This document shows, in pieces, positions 38,764 to 47,339 of a DNA stretch of 64,000 nt. Each line of letters opens with the position of its first letter. Positions within the stretch are counted from its first letter, which is position 1. The DNA is from Pseudoalteromonas piscicida (GTDB taxonomy: Bacteria > Pseudomonadota > Gammaproteobacteria > Enterobacterales > Alteromonadaceae). Made by a program: the position numbers and the translations under genes. Location of the stretch: positions 1,280,501-1,344,500 of the forward strand of contig NZ_CP011924.1 in assembly GCF_000238315.3 (NCBI RefSeq), in the 5' to 3' direction. Under the pieces are notes generated by a model. It was not told the origin of the DNA and did no database searches. It saw nothing but the letters and a program-made list of their open reading frames with translations.

Positions 38764-38792
38764 GCCCCAAAGCCTTCGCTTTGGGGCTTTCT
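38764..38792 (+). terminator. Intra-operon hairpin between PKS-NRPS and FAD oxidoreductase A
   Basis: GCCCCAAAGC (38764-38773) pairs perfectly with GCTTTGGGGC (38778-38787) over a CTTC loop, then TTTCT. It is a strong stem with a short T run, 7 bp after the synthase stop codon and 27 bp before the next start. It may act as a partial terminator, or as a 3' stabiliser that lowers expression of downstream tailoring genes. Confidence 0.7.
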
Positions 38793-38813
38793 AACGACTT
38801 TAAGGACAGAATT

Positions 38814-40469
38814 ATGACCACACAAAGACAATCTATGATCATCATAGGTGCCGGCATGGGTGGACTCTCAACCGGTAGCTATGCACAAATGAACGGCTAC
38901 AAGAGCGTGATCTTAGAACTGCACGATATTCCAGGCGGCTGCTGCACATCGTGGGAACGCAGAGATTATATTTTTGATTGGTGTATTAGCTGGCTACTGG
39001 GTAGTGGCACAGGCAACGGCATGAATCAAATCTGGCAAGAGTTAGGTGCGCTGGATGATAAAGAAATTAGAGACTTTGAAATCTTCAATTCAGTTATTGA
39101 TGAAGAGTTAGGAGAAGTACATTTCTACGCAGATCCAGATAAACTTGAAGCCCACCTCTTGAGCATTTCTCCCGCTGACAAGAAACTCATCAAACAATTT
39201 TGCGATGGCATTCGCGAATTCGTCAAAATGATAGACGCTTATCCTTTTCTGGTGCCAGTTGGCATTATGTCACGCTGGCAAAAGCTAAAAATGATGTGGC
39301 CGTTTATCAAAAAATTTAATTTAATCCGCAAATCCATGGCGACATTGATGTCGGACTTTGCCGCTAAGTTTTCACACCCGCTGCTGCAAAAGGCATTTAA
39401 CGTTATCTTTTATGAGCAACATCCTAGTTTCCCGCTATTACCTTTCTACTTTAATTTGGCCTGCGCGGCGAAAAAAAATGCAGGTGTGCCCGAAGGTGGC
39501 TCCTTAGGCCTCGCACAATCGATGGAAGCAAGATATAAAAAGTTGGGGGGTGACATCATATACAACACCCGAGTACACAAGATCTTGGTCGAAGACAACA
39601 AAGCCATCGGTGTCGAGCTCAGCGATGGCCAAAAAATGTATGCTGATATCGTGATCTCAGCATGTGACGGTACGGATGTGGTAAAAAACATGCTTGATGG
39701 CCAGTATTCCAGCTCTGTGTTAGACAAGCTATACGACGAGTTAAGGGAGACCGATGGTCAAATGTTCCCAGGATACGTCTCTGTATTTTTGGGAGTAAAC
39801 AAGGACTATACCCATCAACCTCATTGCCGCACCCACTTGTTAGACCAACAAGATCTGGTCCACTGCCCTGGTATGACGCACCCGGGGATCAATGTGCAGG
39901 TGCGCAATGTGCACTACCCGCATATCGCCCCAGAAGGCAAATCCGTGCTTTATATCACTTACTTCTCAACTTATGAGCCATGGGCTGAATTAAATAATTT
40001 CCAAGAAACAACGGCGACTAAACGCCATCACACTAGGGTCAAGCGTAGCGTTCAATATCGCCTCGCTAAAAAGACCTTAGGTGAATTTATAATCGATAAG
40101 CTCTCCACTCATTTTGAGGGACTAAAAGAGCATATCGAATATATCGACATCGCGACCCCTTTGACCCAAGTTCGCTATACCCGCAACAGCAAAGGAACGG
40201 TATTGGCGTGGCAGCCATTTTTGGAAAGTGGTGAAAGTTTAGAAGACGAAATAAATGCCAACGGGACAACGGGACTGCCAGGCCTTAGCAACTTTTATAT
40301 GGCTGGTCACTGGGTGACAACCGGCGGGTTGATCCGTGCAGCAGCTACAGGCAGACATGTTCTGCACTTTGTATGCCGTGATGATGACAAGCCGTTTCAG
40401 GCTTGGATCGGTGAAAACTCACTACACCAACCTCAATCTTATAGCGAACAAAAGCAGCATGTTGCTTAA
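38814..40469 (+). CDS. FAD-dependent oxidoreductase A (phytoene-dehydrogenase-like, PTM ring former)
   Basis: A 551-residue FAD enzyme from the ATG at 38814, with AAGGA 7 bp upstream; the earlier in-frame TTG lies in the hairpin. The Rossmann motif IIIGAGMGG (Gly12, Gly14, Gly17) opens the protein and PGGCCTSW follows near residue 44. The C-terminal motif near 490 (YMAGHW) is typical of the phytoene desaturase/carotenoid isomerase superfamily. In PTM pathways such enzymes close the five-membered carbocycles reductively. It is clearly paralogous to oxidoreductase B. It is not assigned to carotenoid synthesis because no prenyl or phytoene synthase genes are present. Confidence 0.88.
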   Translation: MTTQRQSMIIIGAGMGGLSTGSYAQMNGYKSVILELHDIPGGCCTSWERRDYIFDWCISWLLGSGTGNGMNQIWQELGALDDKEIRDFEIFNSVIDEELGEVHFYADPDKLEAHLLSISPADKKLIKQFCDGIREFVKMIDAYPFLVPVGIMSRWQKLKMMWPFIKKFNLIRKSMATLMSDFAAKFSHPLLQKAFNVIFYEQHPSFPLLPFYFNLACAAKKNAGVPEGGSLGLAQSMEARYKKLGGDIIYNTRVHKILVEDNKAIGVELSDGQKMYADIVISACDGTDVVKNMLDGQYSSSVLDKLYDELRETDGQMFPGYVSVFLGVNKDYTHQPHCRTHLLDQQDLVHCPGMTHPGINVQVRNVHYPHIAPEGKSVLYITYFSTYEPWAELNNFQETTATKRHHTRVKRSVQYRLAKKTLGEFIIDKLSTHFEGLKEHIEYIDIATPLTQVRYTRNSKGTVLAWQPFLESGESLEDEINANGTTGLPGLSNFYMAGHWVTTGGLIRAAATGRHVLHFVCRDDDKPFQAWIGENSLHQPQSYSEQKQHVA

Positions 40470-40493
40470 CCAAGAGAATTAAAAGGAAATATT

Positions 40494-41030
40494 ATGAGTA
40501 CTCGTATTGGCCTATTTTATGGCAGCACAACAGGTAACACTGAAGCCGCAGCAGAATTAATAAAAGCAAACCTAAACCAGTTTACCATCGACCTCTTTGA
40601 TATAGCAGACACCGAATTAACCTTAACCGAGAACTATGAATTTTTGATTTTTGGGATTTCAACGTGGGAATACGGTGGTTTACAGGATGATTGGGAATCA
40701 CGTTGGGAGAGCCTAGCACAACAGGATTTCAGCGGAAAAATCGTGGCTATCTTCGGTCAGGGCGATCAAGTTGGTTATGACGAGTGGTTTCAAGACGGTA
40801 TCGGCATCTTACACGATAAACTAACCGAACAAGGCGCCACAGCAATTGGTTACTGGCCAAATTCAGGTTACCACTTCACCAAGTCGAAAGGGCTAAATGA
40901 AGACGGCAGCGAGTTTCTCGGCTTGTCGCTTGATGATGATAACCAACCAGAACTCACCGAGCAGCGCATCAACGACTGGTGCCAAGAGATTGCCGCCGTG
41001 CTTCAAGAGCTTGCCTGCGAAACAGCTTAA
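40494..41030 (+). CDS. Flavodoxin (long-chain type)
   Basis: A 178-residue FMN electron carrier. The phosphate-binding loop YGSTTGNTE is residues 9-17; an aromatic FMN-flanking loop STWEYGG lies near 60 and a second loop GQGDQVGYDEWF near 90. The acidic character and the extra loop near the C-terminus are typical of long-chain flavodoxins. It sits between the two paralogous FAD oxidoreductases. The likely role is electron delivery to the diiron hydroxylase two genes downstream, or to the FAD enzymes; this is inferred from position. Confidence 0.9.
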   Translation: MSTRIGLFYGSTTGNTEAAAELIKANLNQFTIDLFDIADTELTLTENYEFLIFGISTWEYGGLQDDWESRWESLAQQDFSGKIVAIFGQGDQVGYDEWFQDGIGILHDKLTEQGATAIGYWPNSGYHFTKSKGLNEDGSEFLGLSLDDDNQPELTEQRINDWCQEIAAVLQELACETA

Positions 41031-41046
41031 GGCCATCAAGATAACT

Positions 41047-41084
41047 ATTCGGCGATGCTTAACTGTATTACATGCACGCCGAAT
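41047..41084 (+). other. Inverted repeat between flavodoxin and FAD oxidoreductase B
   Basis: ATTCGGCG (41047-41054) is mirrored by CGCCGAAT (41077-41084) across a 22-nt loop in the 70-bp gap before the next start codon. It has no T run, so RNA processing or stability is more likely than termination. Confidence 0.45.
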
Positions 41085-41100
41085 ATGACAAGGAATAACA

Positions 41101-42765
41101 ATGTCAAAAAATACAAAATCAGTCATTATTATCGGAGCTGGCATGTCAGGTCTAAGCACCGCAGCATACAGCCAGATGAATGGTTACGAAACGACAATAT
41201 TTGAGCTACATGAAACTCCCGGAGGATGCTGTACTTCTTGGCAGCGAAAGGACTTTACTTTTGATTGGTGTTTGAGTTGGTTAAAAGGCACAGGCCACAA
41301 AGATGAGATGTCTTTAATTTGGAATGAACTAGGTTGCCTCGATGACGTTTCAATCTACCATATTAACACATTCAACACCGTAATTTTTCCAGATGGACAA
41401 AAAGTTACTTTCCACGCAGATCCCGATAAGCTCGAGTTAAGTTTAATCGAACAGTTTCCTGAAGATACCAAGCATATTAAAGAGTTTTGCGGCTATATTA
41501 GGAAACTAGCTGGTTGTAGTCCCCACTTTCCATTTCTAAAAAATACTGGACTCATGACATGGTGGGAAAAAGCTAAAATGATGTGGAAGTTGCTTCCCTA
41601 TATGAAAACATTGATGAACACAATGTCTATCAGTATAGAAGACTACTCAAAACGCTTTAATAATCCTATTTTAGCTGAATCTCTTAACTGGATAATTTAT
41701 GACAGACTTGGGAGTTTTCCAGTTATGCCCTTCGCTTTTAATATTGCTAATGCCGCGGATAAAGCGATAGGAGTTCCGGATGTCGGCTCATTAGGATTGG
41801 CTAAAAAGTTGGCTAGCAGAGTGAAAAAACTAGGTGGAAAAATCCACTATAAAGCGAAAGTCGACCAAATTTTGGTTGAGAACAATAAAGCTATTGGGGT
41901 ACGACTAAGCAACGGACAAGAACACTTTGCAGATTACGTGATCAGCGCAAGCGATAGTTACAACACAACACAACACTTATTAAGGGGTGCCTACCCTCAC
42001 CCTGTAATGGATAAAATGTATAGCCATCTGCATAACGATCCAAAGGGCATCATTTTTCCTAGCTTAGTTGCCGTATTTATTGCCGTTAATAAGGATTACA
42101 CTGATCATGATCCTTATTCAACCTATCTAATAGACGATAAACTGAAATCAGAGTTGATAGGTATTAACCACGGCGGAATAGCTGTACAAGTTAGAAGCAC
42201 TCTATTACCAAAGCAGGCTCCTGAAGGTAAGTCAGTGCTCTACATTACTTACCTTACTGACAGTCAACCATGGCAAAATTTAAACGCAAACAGTGTTCAA
42301 TCCGAACATATCAGTATTGGACGAAATAGTCACACCCGTCGAAGACGCTCTGTAGAATATAAAGTCGCCAAGAAAGGTGTTGGCTCCAAGATACTACAAT
42401 TTCTTTCTCAGCACTTTGAGGAATTAGAGAACAACGTTGAGTTTATAGATGTTGTCACACCGCTTACTTGTGAACGATATACCAAAAACTACAATGGCAC
42501 AGTATTAGGTTGGGACCCATTCTCTCCTTACTCAGAAGAATTTGAAAAATACATCAACAGACATGGGCCCACTTTACCTCACTTGGATAATTTCTATTTT
42601 TCGGGTCACTGGGGAACATCAAATGGTGTAGCTCAGGCCGTGGCTAGCGGCAGACATATAGCCCAATATCTTTGTCTACAAGATAGCAAACGGTTTCGAG
42701 TTACGCCTTTTTTAAGCAATGCCAATACTGCGACGCAACCAAAAGAGAATGAACAATATGCATAA
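41101..42765 (+). CDS. FAD-dependent oxidoreductase B (phytoene-dehydrogenase-like, PTM ring former)
   Basis: A 554-residue paralogue of oxidoreductase A: IIIGAGMSG (Gly12, Gly14, Gly17), PGGCCTSWQRKDF, and a matching C-terminus (FSGHWGT). The ATG follows AAGGAA at good spacing. The gene looks AT-richer than oxidoreductase A, hinting at a separate origin or weaker codon adaptation rather than a simple local duplication. In PTM pathways a second FAD enzyme forms the second ring of the 5/5 system. The 3' end overlaps the hydroxylase start by 8 bp. Confidence 0.88.
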   Translation: MSKNTKSVIIIGAGMSGLSTAAYSQMNGYETTIFELHETPGGCCTSWQRKDFTFDWCLSWLKGTGHKDEMSLIWNELGCLDDVSIYHINTFNTVIFPDGQKVTFHADPDKLELSLIEQFPEDTKHIKEFCGYIRKLAGCSPHFPFLKNTGLMTWWEKAKMMWKLLPYMKTLMNTMSISIEDYSKRFNNPILAESLNWIIYDRLGSFPVMPFAFNIANAADKAIGVPDVGSLGLAKKLASRVKKLGGKIHYKAKVDQILVENNKAIGVRLSNGQEHFADYVISASDSYNTTQHLLRGAYPHPVMDKMYSHLHNDPKGIIFPSLVAVFIAVNKDYTDHDPYSTYLIDDKLKSELIGINHGGIAVQVRSTLLPKQAPEGKSVLYITYLTDSQPWQNLNANSVQSEHISIGRNSHTRRRRSVEYKVAKKGVGSKILQFLSQHFEELENNVEFIDVVTPLTCERYTKNYNGTVLGWDPFSPYSEEFEKYINRHGPTLPHLDNFYFSGHWGTSNGVAQAVASGRHIAQYLCLQDSKRFRVTPFLSNANTATQPKENEQYA

Positions 42766-43714
42766 CTTAGCTACAAAAAATAGGGCCGCTAAAGCTATGA
42801 GTATACTCTGCTACCCAGTCATTTTCTTAATAGTTAGTGCAATTAGTTTGCTTGCGATTACAGAAAAACTAGAACTTGGTATCACTACTTTTTTCACCGT
42901 TTTATTCGTTATTTTTTACTTCGTTGTGATGGAAAGAATAAATCCTTTTCGGCATAGCTGGCATCCAAGCAAAAAGGAATGGCAGAGAGATGGACGTTAT
43001 TTCATTTTAGTGATGATTTATGGCGCGATTGGCGCGGGCATCATTCGCACCATCTCCATTTATTTGGCACCTCAGGAAAATGCACTAACACTGTCACAAA
43101 ATGTGTTTCTAGCAATCCTCGTTAGTTCATTTACGGGATATTGGCTTCATAGATTGCAGCACAAGTACCTATCTTTGTGGAGCTTTCATGGTATTCACCA
43201 TACTCCGAACAAGGTAACAACAAGTAATAATGTTGTTGTACATCTATTTGAAGTAATTATAAGCGCAGTTACGATTCAACTTATCTTTCTATTATTAGGC
43301 TTTTCTGCCGAAAGCGTATTTATTGCCGGTCAATTTACGGTATTGCAAGGGTACTTCATACACGCCAATATCAATGTCAAAATGGGATGGCTAAATCATC
43401 TTATTGCAACCCCCGAGTTGCACCGGTTTCACCACAGTACCAACTTACAAGAAGCAGGAAACTACGGCTCTGAACTAAGTATTTGGGATAAAGCCTTTAA
43501 CAGTTTCCAGTACCACCCCGAGCGCTCACCTCAGGAAATTGGTGTTACTAAACCACATTTATTCCCTGCCCCTTCGGCCATTGGACTTGGTATTTTGCAC
43601 CCTTTTAAGTGGTTTATAAGTTCAAAAGGCAAACGTCCAAATTACAGCAATATTGATAAACGCACGGCAAATAGGCCGAAAAAAGTGCCATCAACAACCC
43701 ATGATATTGGATGA
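42758..43714 (+). CDS. Sterol-desaturase/fatty-acid-hydroxylase family membrane enzyme
   Basis: A 318-residue membrane diiron enzyme from the ATG at 42758, which overlaps the previous stop by 8 bp and has AGAG 10 bp upstream. The histidine boxes are HRLQH (131-135), HGIHH (144-148) and HRFHH (222-226), set among four or more helices. Homologues in PTM loci hydroxylate the ornithine-derived part of the macrolactam, as in HSAF; the exact position here is inference. It needs an electron donor, for which the flavodoxin is a candidate. Confidence 0.88.
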   Translation: MHNLATKNRAAKAMSILCYPVIFLIVSAISLLAITEKLELGITTFFTVLFVIFYFVVMERINPFRHSWHPSKKEWQRDGRYFILVMIYGAIGAGIIRTISIYLAPQENALTLSQNVFLAILVSSFTGYWLHRLQHKYLSLWSFHGIHHTPNKVTTSNNVVVHLFEVIISAVTIQLIFLLLGFSAESVFIAGQFTVLQGYFIHANINVKMGWLNHLIATPELHRFHHSTNLQEAGNYGSELSIWDKAFNSFQYHPERSPQEIGVTKPHLFPAPSAIGLGILHPFKWFISSKGKRPNYSNIDKRTANRPKKVPSTTHDIG

Positions 43715-45092
43715 TAGTGTGAAAGATTTAACTCAAGGCTCAATTCCAAAACATATCATATCAATGGCCTTGCCATTGGCTATCGGTATGCTTGTCCATA
43801 CACTTTATATGTTTACCGACCTCTATTTTGTATCTCAGCTAGGTGATGCAGAAACGACGGCACTCAGCTTAGTTGGCAATGTACTCTTTTTTATTTTTGC
43901 GATTAGCCAGATTTTAAACGTTGGAACCGCTACATTAATTGCGAACTCCGTGGGTAAGAAAAACCAAGCTGAATCAAACTCAATCTTCAATCAAGCGATT
44001 TTATTGTCCTGCATATTAGGATTGGTGGTGCTATCTTTTGGGCTATTTGTAATCCAATTTTACCTTCAACATACCACTACAGACTTGGCAGTTCGAGAAG
44101 CGGCTATGATTTACACTAAATGGTTTATTCCTTGTCTCGCAATGCAATTTTTATTTATTACTTTGGGAGCAGCGATGCGAGGTATAGGAATAGTTAAACC
44201 TATGATGTTTGCTCAGCTCGGATCTCTCCTTCTCAATATCTTGCTATCCCCTTTACTTATAACCGGTTGGGGCTCCATCCCTTCCATGGGGATCTCGGGG
44301 GCTGGACTTGCAAGTTCAATTTCCATGATATTAGCTATTGTCGTTACCCTTTTATATTTCAGAAAAGCAGATGGTTATCTAAGAATTGATCTAAAAGCAT
44401 GGAAAATTGATCATTCCACCATCAAAAAACTACTCGTTATCGGCGGACCCGTTGGGCTCGAGTTAACGCTAACCTTTTGCTACATTTCGCTGACGTTTTG
44501 GGCAATCAAAGATCTCTCAACGGATGTCCAAGCAGCACTCAGTATCGGTTCAAAGATAATTCAAGGACTTTCTCTACCCATGATGGCTGTTGTCTTTTCG
44601 CTTCCTGCAGTTGCAGGGCAAAACTTTGGTGCAAATAACTTAGCACGATTTAGATATGCTTTTTTTTGGGTAATGTGCTGTGTGTCAATCATTATGTTGC
44701 TCATGTCTGTTATCGCAATAAACTGCGGCCACCTGCTTGCCACTCCTTTCTCAAATGATGCAAATGTCATCGAACAAACGCAGTACTTTTTGGAGATTGT
44801 TGCATTTAACTTCATCGCCACAGGTATCGTTTATAGTTGCTCGGGAATATTTCAGGCTACAGGTAATACTTTCCCCTCTCTTATAAGCAATGCTTCCAGA
44901 CTATTCACTTTTGTTTTACCTGTTATCTGGCTCGTAATTACACAACGAGTTTCCGTAGAGTTACTATGGCATCTGTCTGTGATAACTGTGGTTATTCAAG
45001 CGGCTTTAAGCTTGTATTTAGCTAGAAATCATTTAGGGCTCATTGCTAGCAAAATAAGTGCTACCGATTACTCCGTGAAGGAGGTATCGTGA
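43701..45092 (+). CDS. MATE-family efflux transporter
   Basis: A transporter of 463 residues from the ATG at 43701, overlapping the hydroxylase by 14 bp. No Shine-Dalgarno is clear, so translational coupling is likely. There are twelve hydrophobic segments in two halves, with the family start DLTQGSIPKHIISMALPL. It probably exports the cluster product or protects the host. The earlier in-frame TTG (43653) was not used because it would fuse a charged segment before the family start. Confidence 0.85.
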   Translation: MILDDSVKDLTQGSIPKHIISMALPLAIGMLVHTLYMFTDLYFVSQLGDAETTALSLVGNVLFFIFAISQILNVGTATLIANSVGKKNQAESNSIFNQAILLSCILGLVVLSFGLFVIQFYLQHTTTDLAVREAAMIYTKWFIPCLAMQFLFITLGAAMRGIGIVKPMMFAQLGSLLLNILLSPLLITGWGSIPSMGISGAGLASSISMILAIVVTLLYFRKADGYLRIDLKAWKIDHSTIKKLLVIGGPVGLELTLTFCYISLTFWAIKDLSTDVQAALSIGSKIIQGLSLPMMAVVFSLPAVAGQNFGANNLARFRYAFFWVMCCVSIIMLLMSVIAINCGHLLATPFSNDANVIEQTQYFLEIVAFNFIATGIVYSCSGIFQATGNTFPSLISNASRLFTFVLPVIWLVITQRVSVELLWHLSVITVVIQAALSLYLARNHLGLIASKISATDYSVKEVS

Positions 45093-45880
45093 TTACCCAT
45101 AAAATAGAAGAGCGCATAAACCACCAGCTTTCTACTTCTAAATGGTTTTCCTTACTCAATAAGCCTAACACCATTCGCAAACAACTCATTTGCTTTCCTT
45201 TTGCTGGCGCAGATGCAGCTGTTTACCAAAACTGGGTAGGAAAACTGCCAGAAGATGTCGCTTTATATGCTCTCCAAGCACCCGGGCGAAAGGAGCGAAG
45301 TCATGAAGCTGCCATTGATAATATTCATACCTTGATCGAAGCAATAGCACCTATTTTGAGCGAGGCAACACCACTACCCAGCGTTTTTTACGGTCATAGC
45401 AATGGCGCTTATATTGCGTATGAGCTTGCTTTAGCACTTCAACATAGCGGTTGTAATATCGTTAAACACCTGTTTATTGCAGCTAGGAAGGCACCGCAAT
45501 ATGCAATAAGAAAGTCCCCCTACCATACTCTTGACGATAAGAAGTTCATTGCGGCGGTAAATTTAATGGGCGGATTACCACCGGCTTTGCTCAACGATAT
45601 CGAGCTGCAACAACTGATGCTGCCAACGTTAAAAGCAGACTTTAAGCTGGGAGAGACCTATCAATACGAGTCGGCTTGTAAACTCGACGTCCCTGCAACC
45701 GTGTTATATGGTACTCGGGATAAAGCAGCAACAGGGGCGGATATGCACCATTGGGAAACTTGCTTTAAACAAGGTATCACGCCTAAAGCGATACCCGGTC
45801 GGCACTTTTTTATGCAGGATTCCTCGGCTTTGGTGCTAAAAGAGATCAACGCGGTGTTGGAAACACTGAGCCCCTTATAG
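45089..45880 (+). CDS. Type II thioesterase
   Basis: A 263-residue alpha/beta hydrolase of the editing thioesterase family. The start is GTG at 45089, overlapping the MATE stop as GTGA, with AAGGAGGT just upstream. The catalytic residues appear to be Ser104 in GHSNGAY, Asp211 in YGTRDKA and His239 in GRHFFMQ. Such enzymes clear misprimed or stalled acyl groups from ACP and PCP domains. It is last in the cluster; its 3' end overlaps the convergent CNNM gene by 6 bp. Confidence 0.9.
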   Translation: MITHKIEERINHQLSTSKWFSLLNKPNTIRKQLICFPFAGADAAVYQNWVGKLPEDVALYALQAPGRKERSHEAAIDNIHTLIEAIAPILSEATPLPSVFYGHSNGAYIAYELALALQHSGCNIVKHLFIAARKAPQYAIRKSPYHTLDDKKFIAAVNLMGGLPPALLNDIELQQLMLPTLKADFKLGETYQYESACKLDVPATVLYGTRDKAATGADMHHWETCFKQGITPKAIPGRHFFMQDSSALVLKEINAVLETLSPL

Positions 45881-45893
45881 TTGGGGCTCTTTG
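45868..45893. terminator. Bidirectional terminator at cluster end
   Basis: GAGCCCC (45868-45874) pairs with GGGGCTC (45883-45889) over an 8-nt loop, then TTTG. The hairpin overlaps the final codons of the thioesterase gene and of the convergent CNNM gene, and should end both transcripts. Confidence 0.65.
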
Positions 45894-47179
45894 GTTACTT
45901 CAATTTGCCTAATGGCCAATCCTTGAATTTCTATTACTTTGAACTTAAAACCATCCACTTCTAACGACTCTCCTTCGGCAGGAAAATGCTTTAACCTGTG
46001 GATCACAAAACCGGCTAAGGTTTCTATGGCTTCAATCGGTTCAAACTCGTATTCAATCACCGAAGCTTGAAAGTCCTTAATCGACATATCACCCTGCACT
46101 AGCCATCGGGTGTTATCCTTTTGTCGAAATTGGGCTTCTATTGCTTGGTCGTCTTTCAGTGCAATTAAATTCAAGATGCTGGATAAGGTTACCATCCCAA
46201 CCACAGTTGAGAATTCATTGATCACCACTGCACAGTTGCTTTCATGACTTTTCAGCCCATCTAGCGCATCGGAAAGACTTAGGGTATCAAGTAAAATGAC
46301 CGGCTTATGGAATTCTTGTTGTTGACCATCCAGTAACGGCTTTTTAGCCAAAATATTGCTAAGTAGTTGTTTGGCTTCAGGTGCAGCAATGACTTTATCG
46401 AGCGAGCCATCACACAGCAGATACTGTTGAAAACTGTGCGCTTGAATTAACGTGCTCAGGTTTTCTTCTGATTCTTGAATGTCTAACCACACGATTGCAT
46501 CGCGGTTGATCATCGCTTGGGTAATATTAGTCTGGTTAAGGTCGAGCACATTGCCAATGATATTGTACTCATGCTCGCACAGTTCCCCCTGCTCAGCACT
46601 TTGATCAACCACCGCATAAATATCATCACGCGTGACTTGTTCGTCACGTTCATTTGGTAAATTGAATAGCTTTATAATCCAATCAGCAAACACGTTAAAT
46701 AGCCAAATAATGGGCTTAAAAATCCATACACTGGCGAGCATAAGATGGATAAATCGCATCGCGATAGTTTCTGGAATGACCATGGCTATTCGTTTTGGCA
46801 ATAAATCAGCAAACAATACAAATAACGATGTGATCAGTAAAAACGACACCACTGTGGATATTTGCAATAACATCGAGGCATGAGCCGCAACATCGGCAAA
46901 CATAAAACTTGCAACCCAGTTTAGTAGTTGCAATACATAAGGGGTAAACACCGACTCACCTATCATACCCGCAACAATTGCCAAGGCATTGAGTACCACC
47001 TGTACCGCAGCAAAAAACTGATGCGCATTGGCTTGCAAATATAATACTTTCTTGGCTCTAACGTCACCAAGATCAAATAAGGTTTGTAATTTAACTTTGC
47101 GTGCCGCTGCCAATGATATTTCACACAGCGCGAAAACTGCACTCAAGCTAATGAGTAACAACACCCAAAAAAAGTCCAC
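45875..47179 (-). CDS. CNNM/CBS-domain membrane protein (CorC/HlyC-like)
   Basis: A 434-residue protein with an N-terminal CNNM membrane domain (four hydrophobic segments in residues 1-160), a CBS pair (about 205-330), and a C-terminal transporter-associated CorC/HlyC domain (about 345-425). Relatives act in magnesium or divalent-cation efflux; the label hemolysin for this family is historical. It converges on the biosynthetic cluster and is probably unrelated to it. Confidence 0.9.
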   Translation of the reverse strand: MDFFWVLLLISLSAVFALCEISLAAARKVKLQTLFDLGDVRAKKVLYLQANAHQFFAAVQVVLNALAIVAGMIGESVFTPYVLQLLNWVASFMFADVAAHASMLLQISTVVSFLLITSLFVLFADLLPKRIAMVIPETIAMRFIHLMLASVWIFKPIIWLFNVFADWIIKLFNLPNERDEQVTRDDIYAVVDQSAEQGELCEHEYNIIGNVLDLNQTNITQAMINRDAIVWLDIQESEENLSTLIQAHSFQQYLLCDGSLDKVIAAPEAKQLLSNILAKKPLLDGQQQEFHKPVILLDTLSLSDALDGLKSHESNCAVVINEFSTVVGMVTLSSILNLIALKDDQAIEAQFRQKDNTRWLVQGDMSIKDFQASVIEYEFEPIEAIETLAGFVIHRLKHFPAEGESLEVDGFKFKVIEIQGLAIRQIEVTKEPQL

Positions 47180-47339
47180 AGATACACCTAAAAAAGAAAG
47201 CGAGAATTCGACGCGATGTATACGCCTATTTTATGACTTTAGCAATGTAATTCGCGTCAAATAATTAAATTTTTGTTGCCAATCTAGTACCGATTATCGT
47301 ACTGTTCGCGACGAATAAAAAATACGTCAAGGAAGGAAA

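Larger units (their letters stand above)
28077..45880 (+). other. Polycyclic tetramate macrolactam type biosynthetic gene cluster
   Basis: Eight same-strand genes: M20 amidohydrolase, PKS-NRPS, FAD oxidoreductase A, flavodoxin, FAD oxidoreductase B, sterol-desaturase-family hydroxylase, MATE exporter, type II thioesterase. The combination of a single iterative PKS-NRPS with an ornithine code, phytoene-dehydrogenase-like FAD enzymes and a sterol-desaturase-family hydroxylase is the hallmark of PTM loci such as HSAF and frontalamide. Several genes overlap or are closely spaced. Missing relative to six-membered-ring PTMs is the alcohol-dehydrogenase-like cyclase. The product class is well supported; the exact product is inference. 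Confidence 0.85.

Noticed and set aside
38814..42765. Carotenoid biosynthesis (phytoene desaturase homologues)
   Set aside because: Both FAD enzymes resemble phytoene dehydrogenases, but no phytoene synthase, GGPP synthase or lycopene cyclase gene is present, and both lie downstream of an ornithine-specific PKS-NRPS, which fits PTM ring closure better.
45875..47179. Hemolysin
   Set aside because: The name is historical; the CNNM-CBS-CorC/HlyC domain order indicates a cation transport-related protein.
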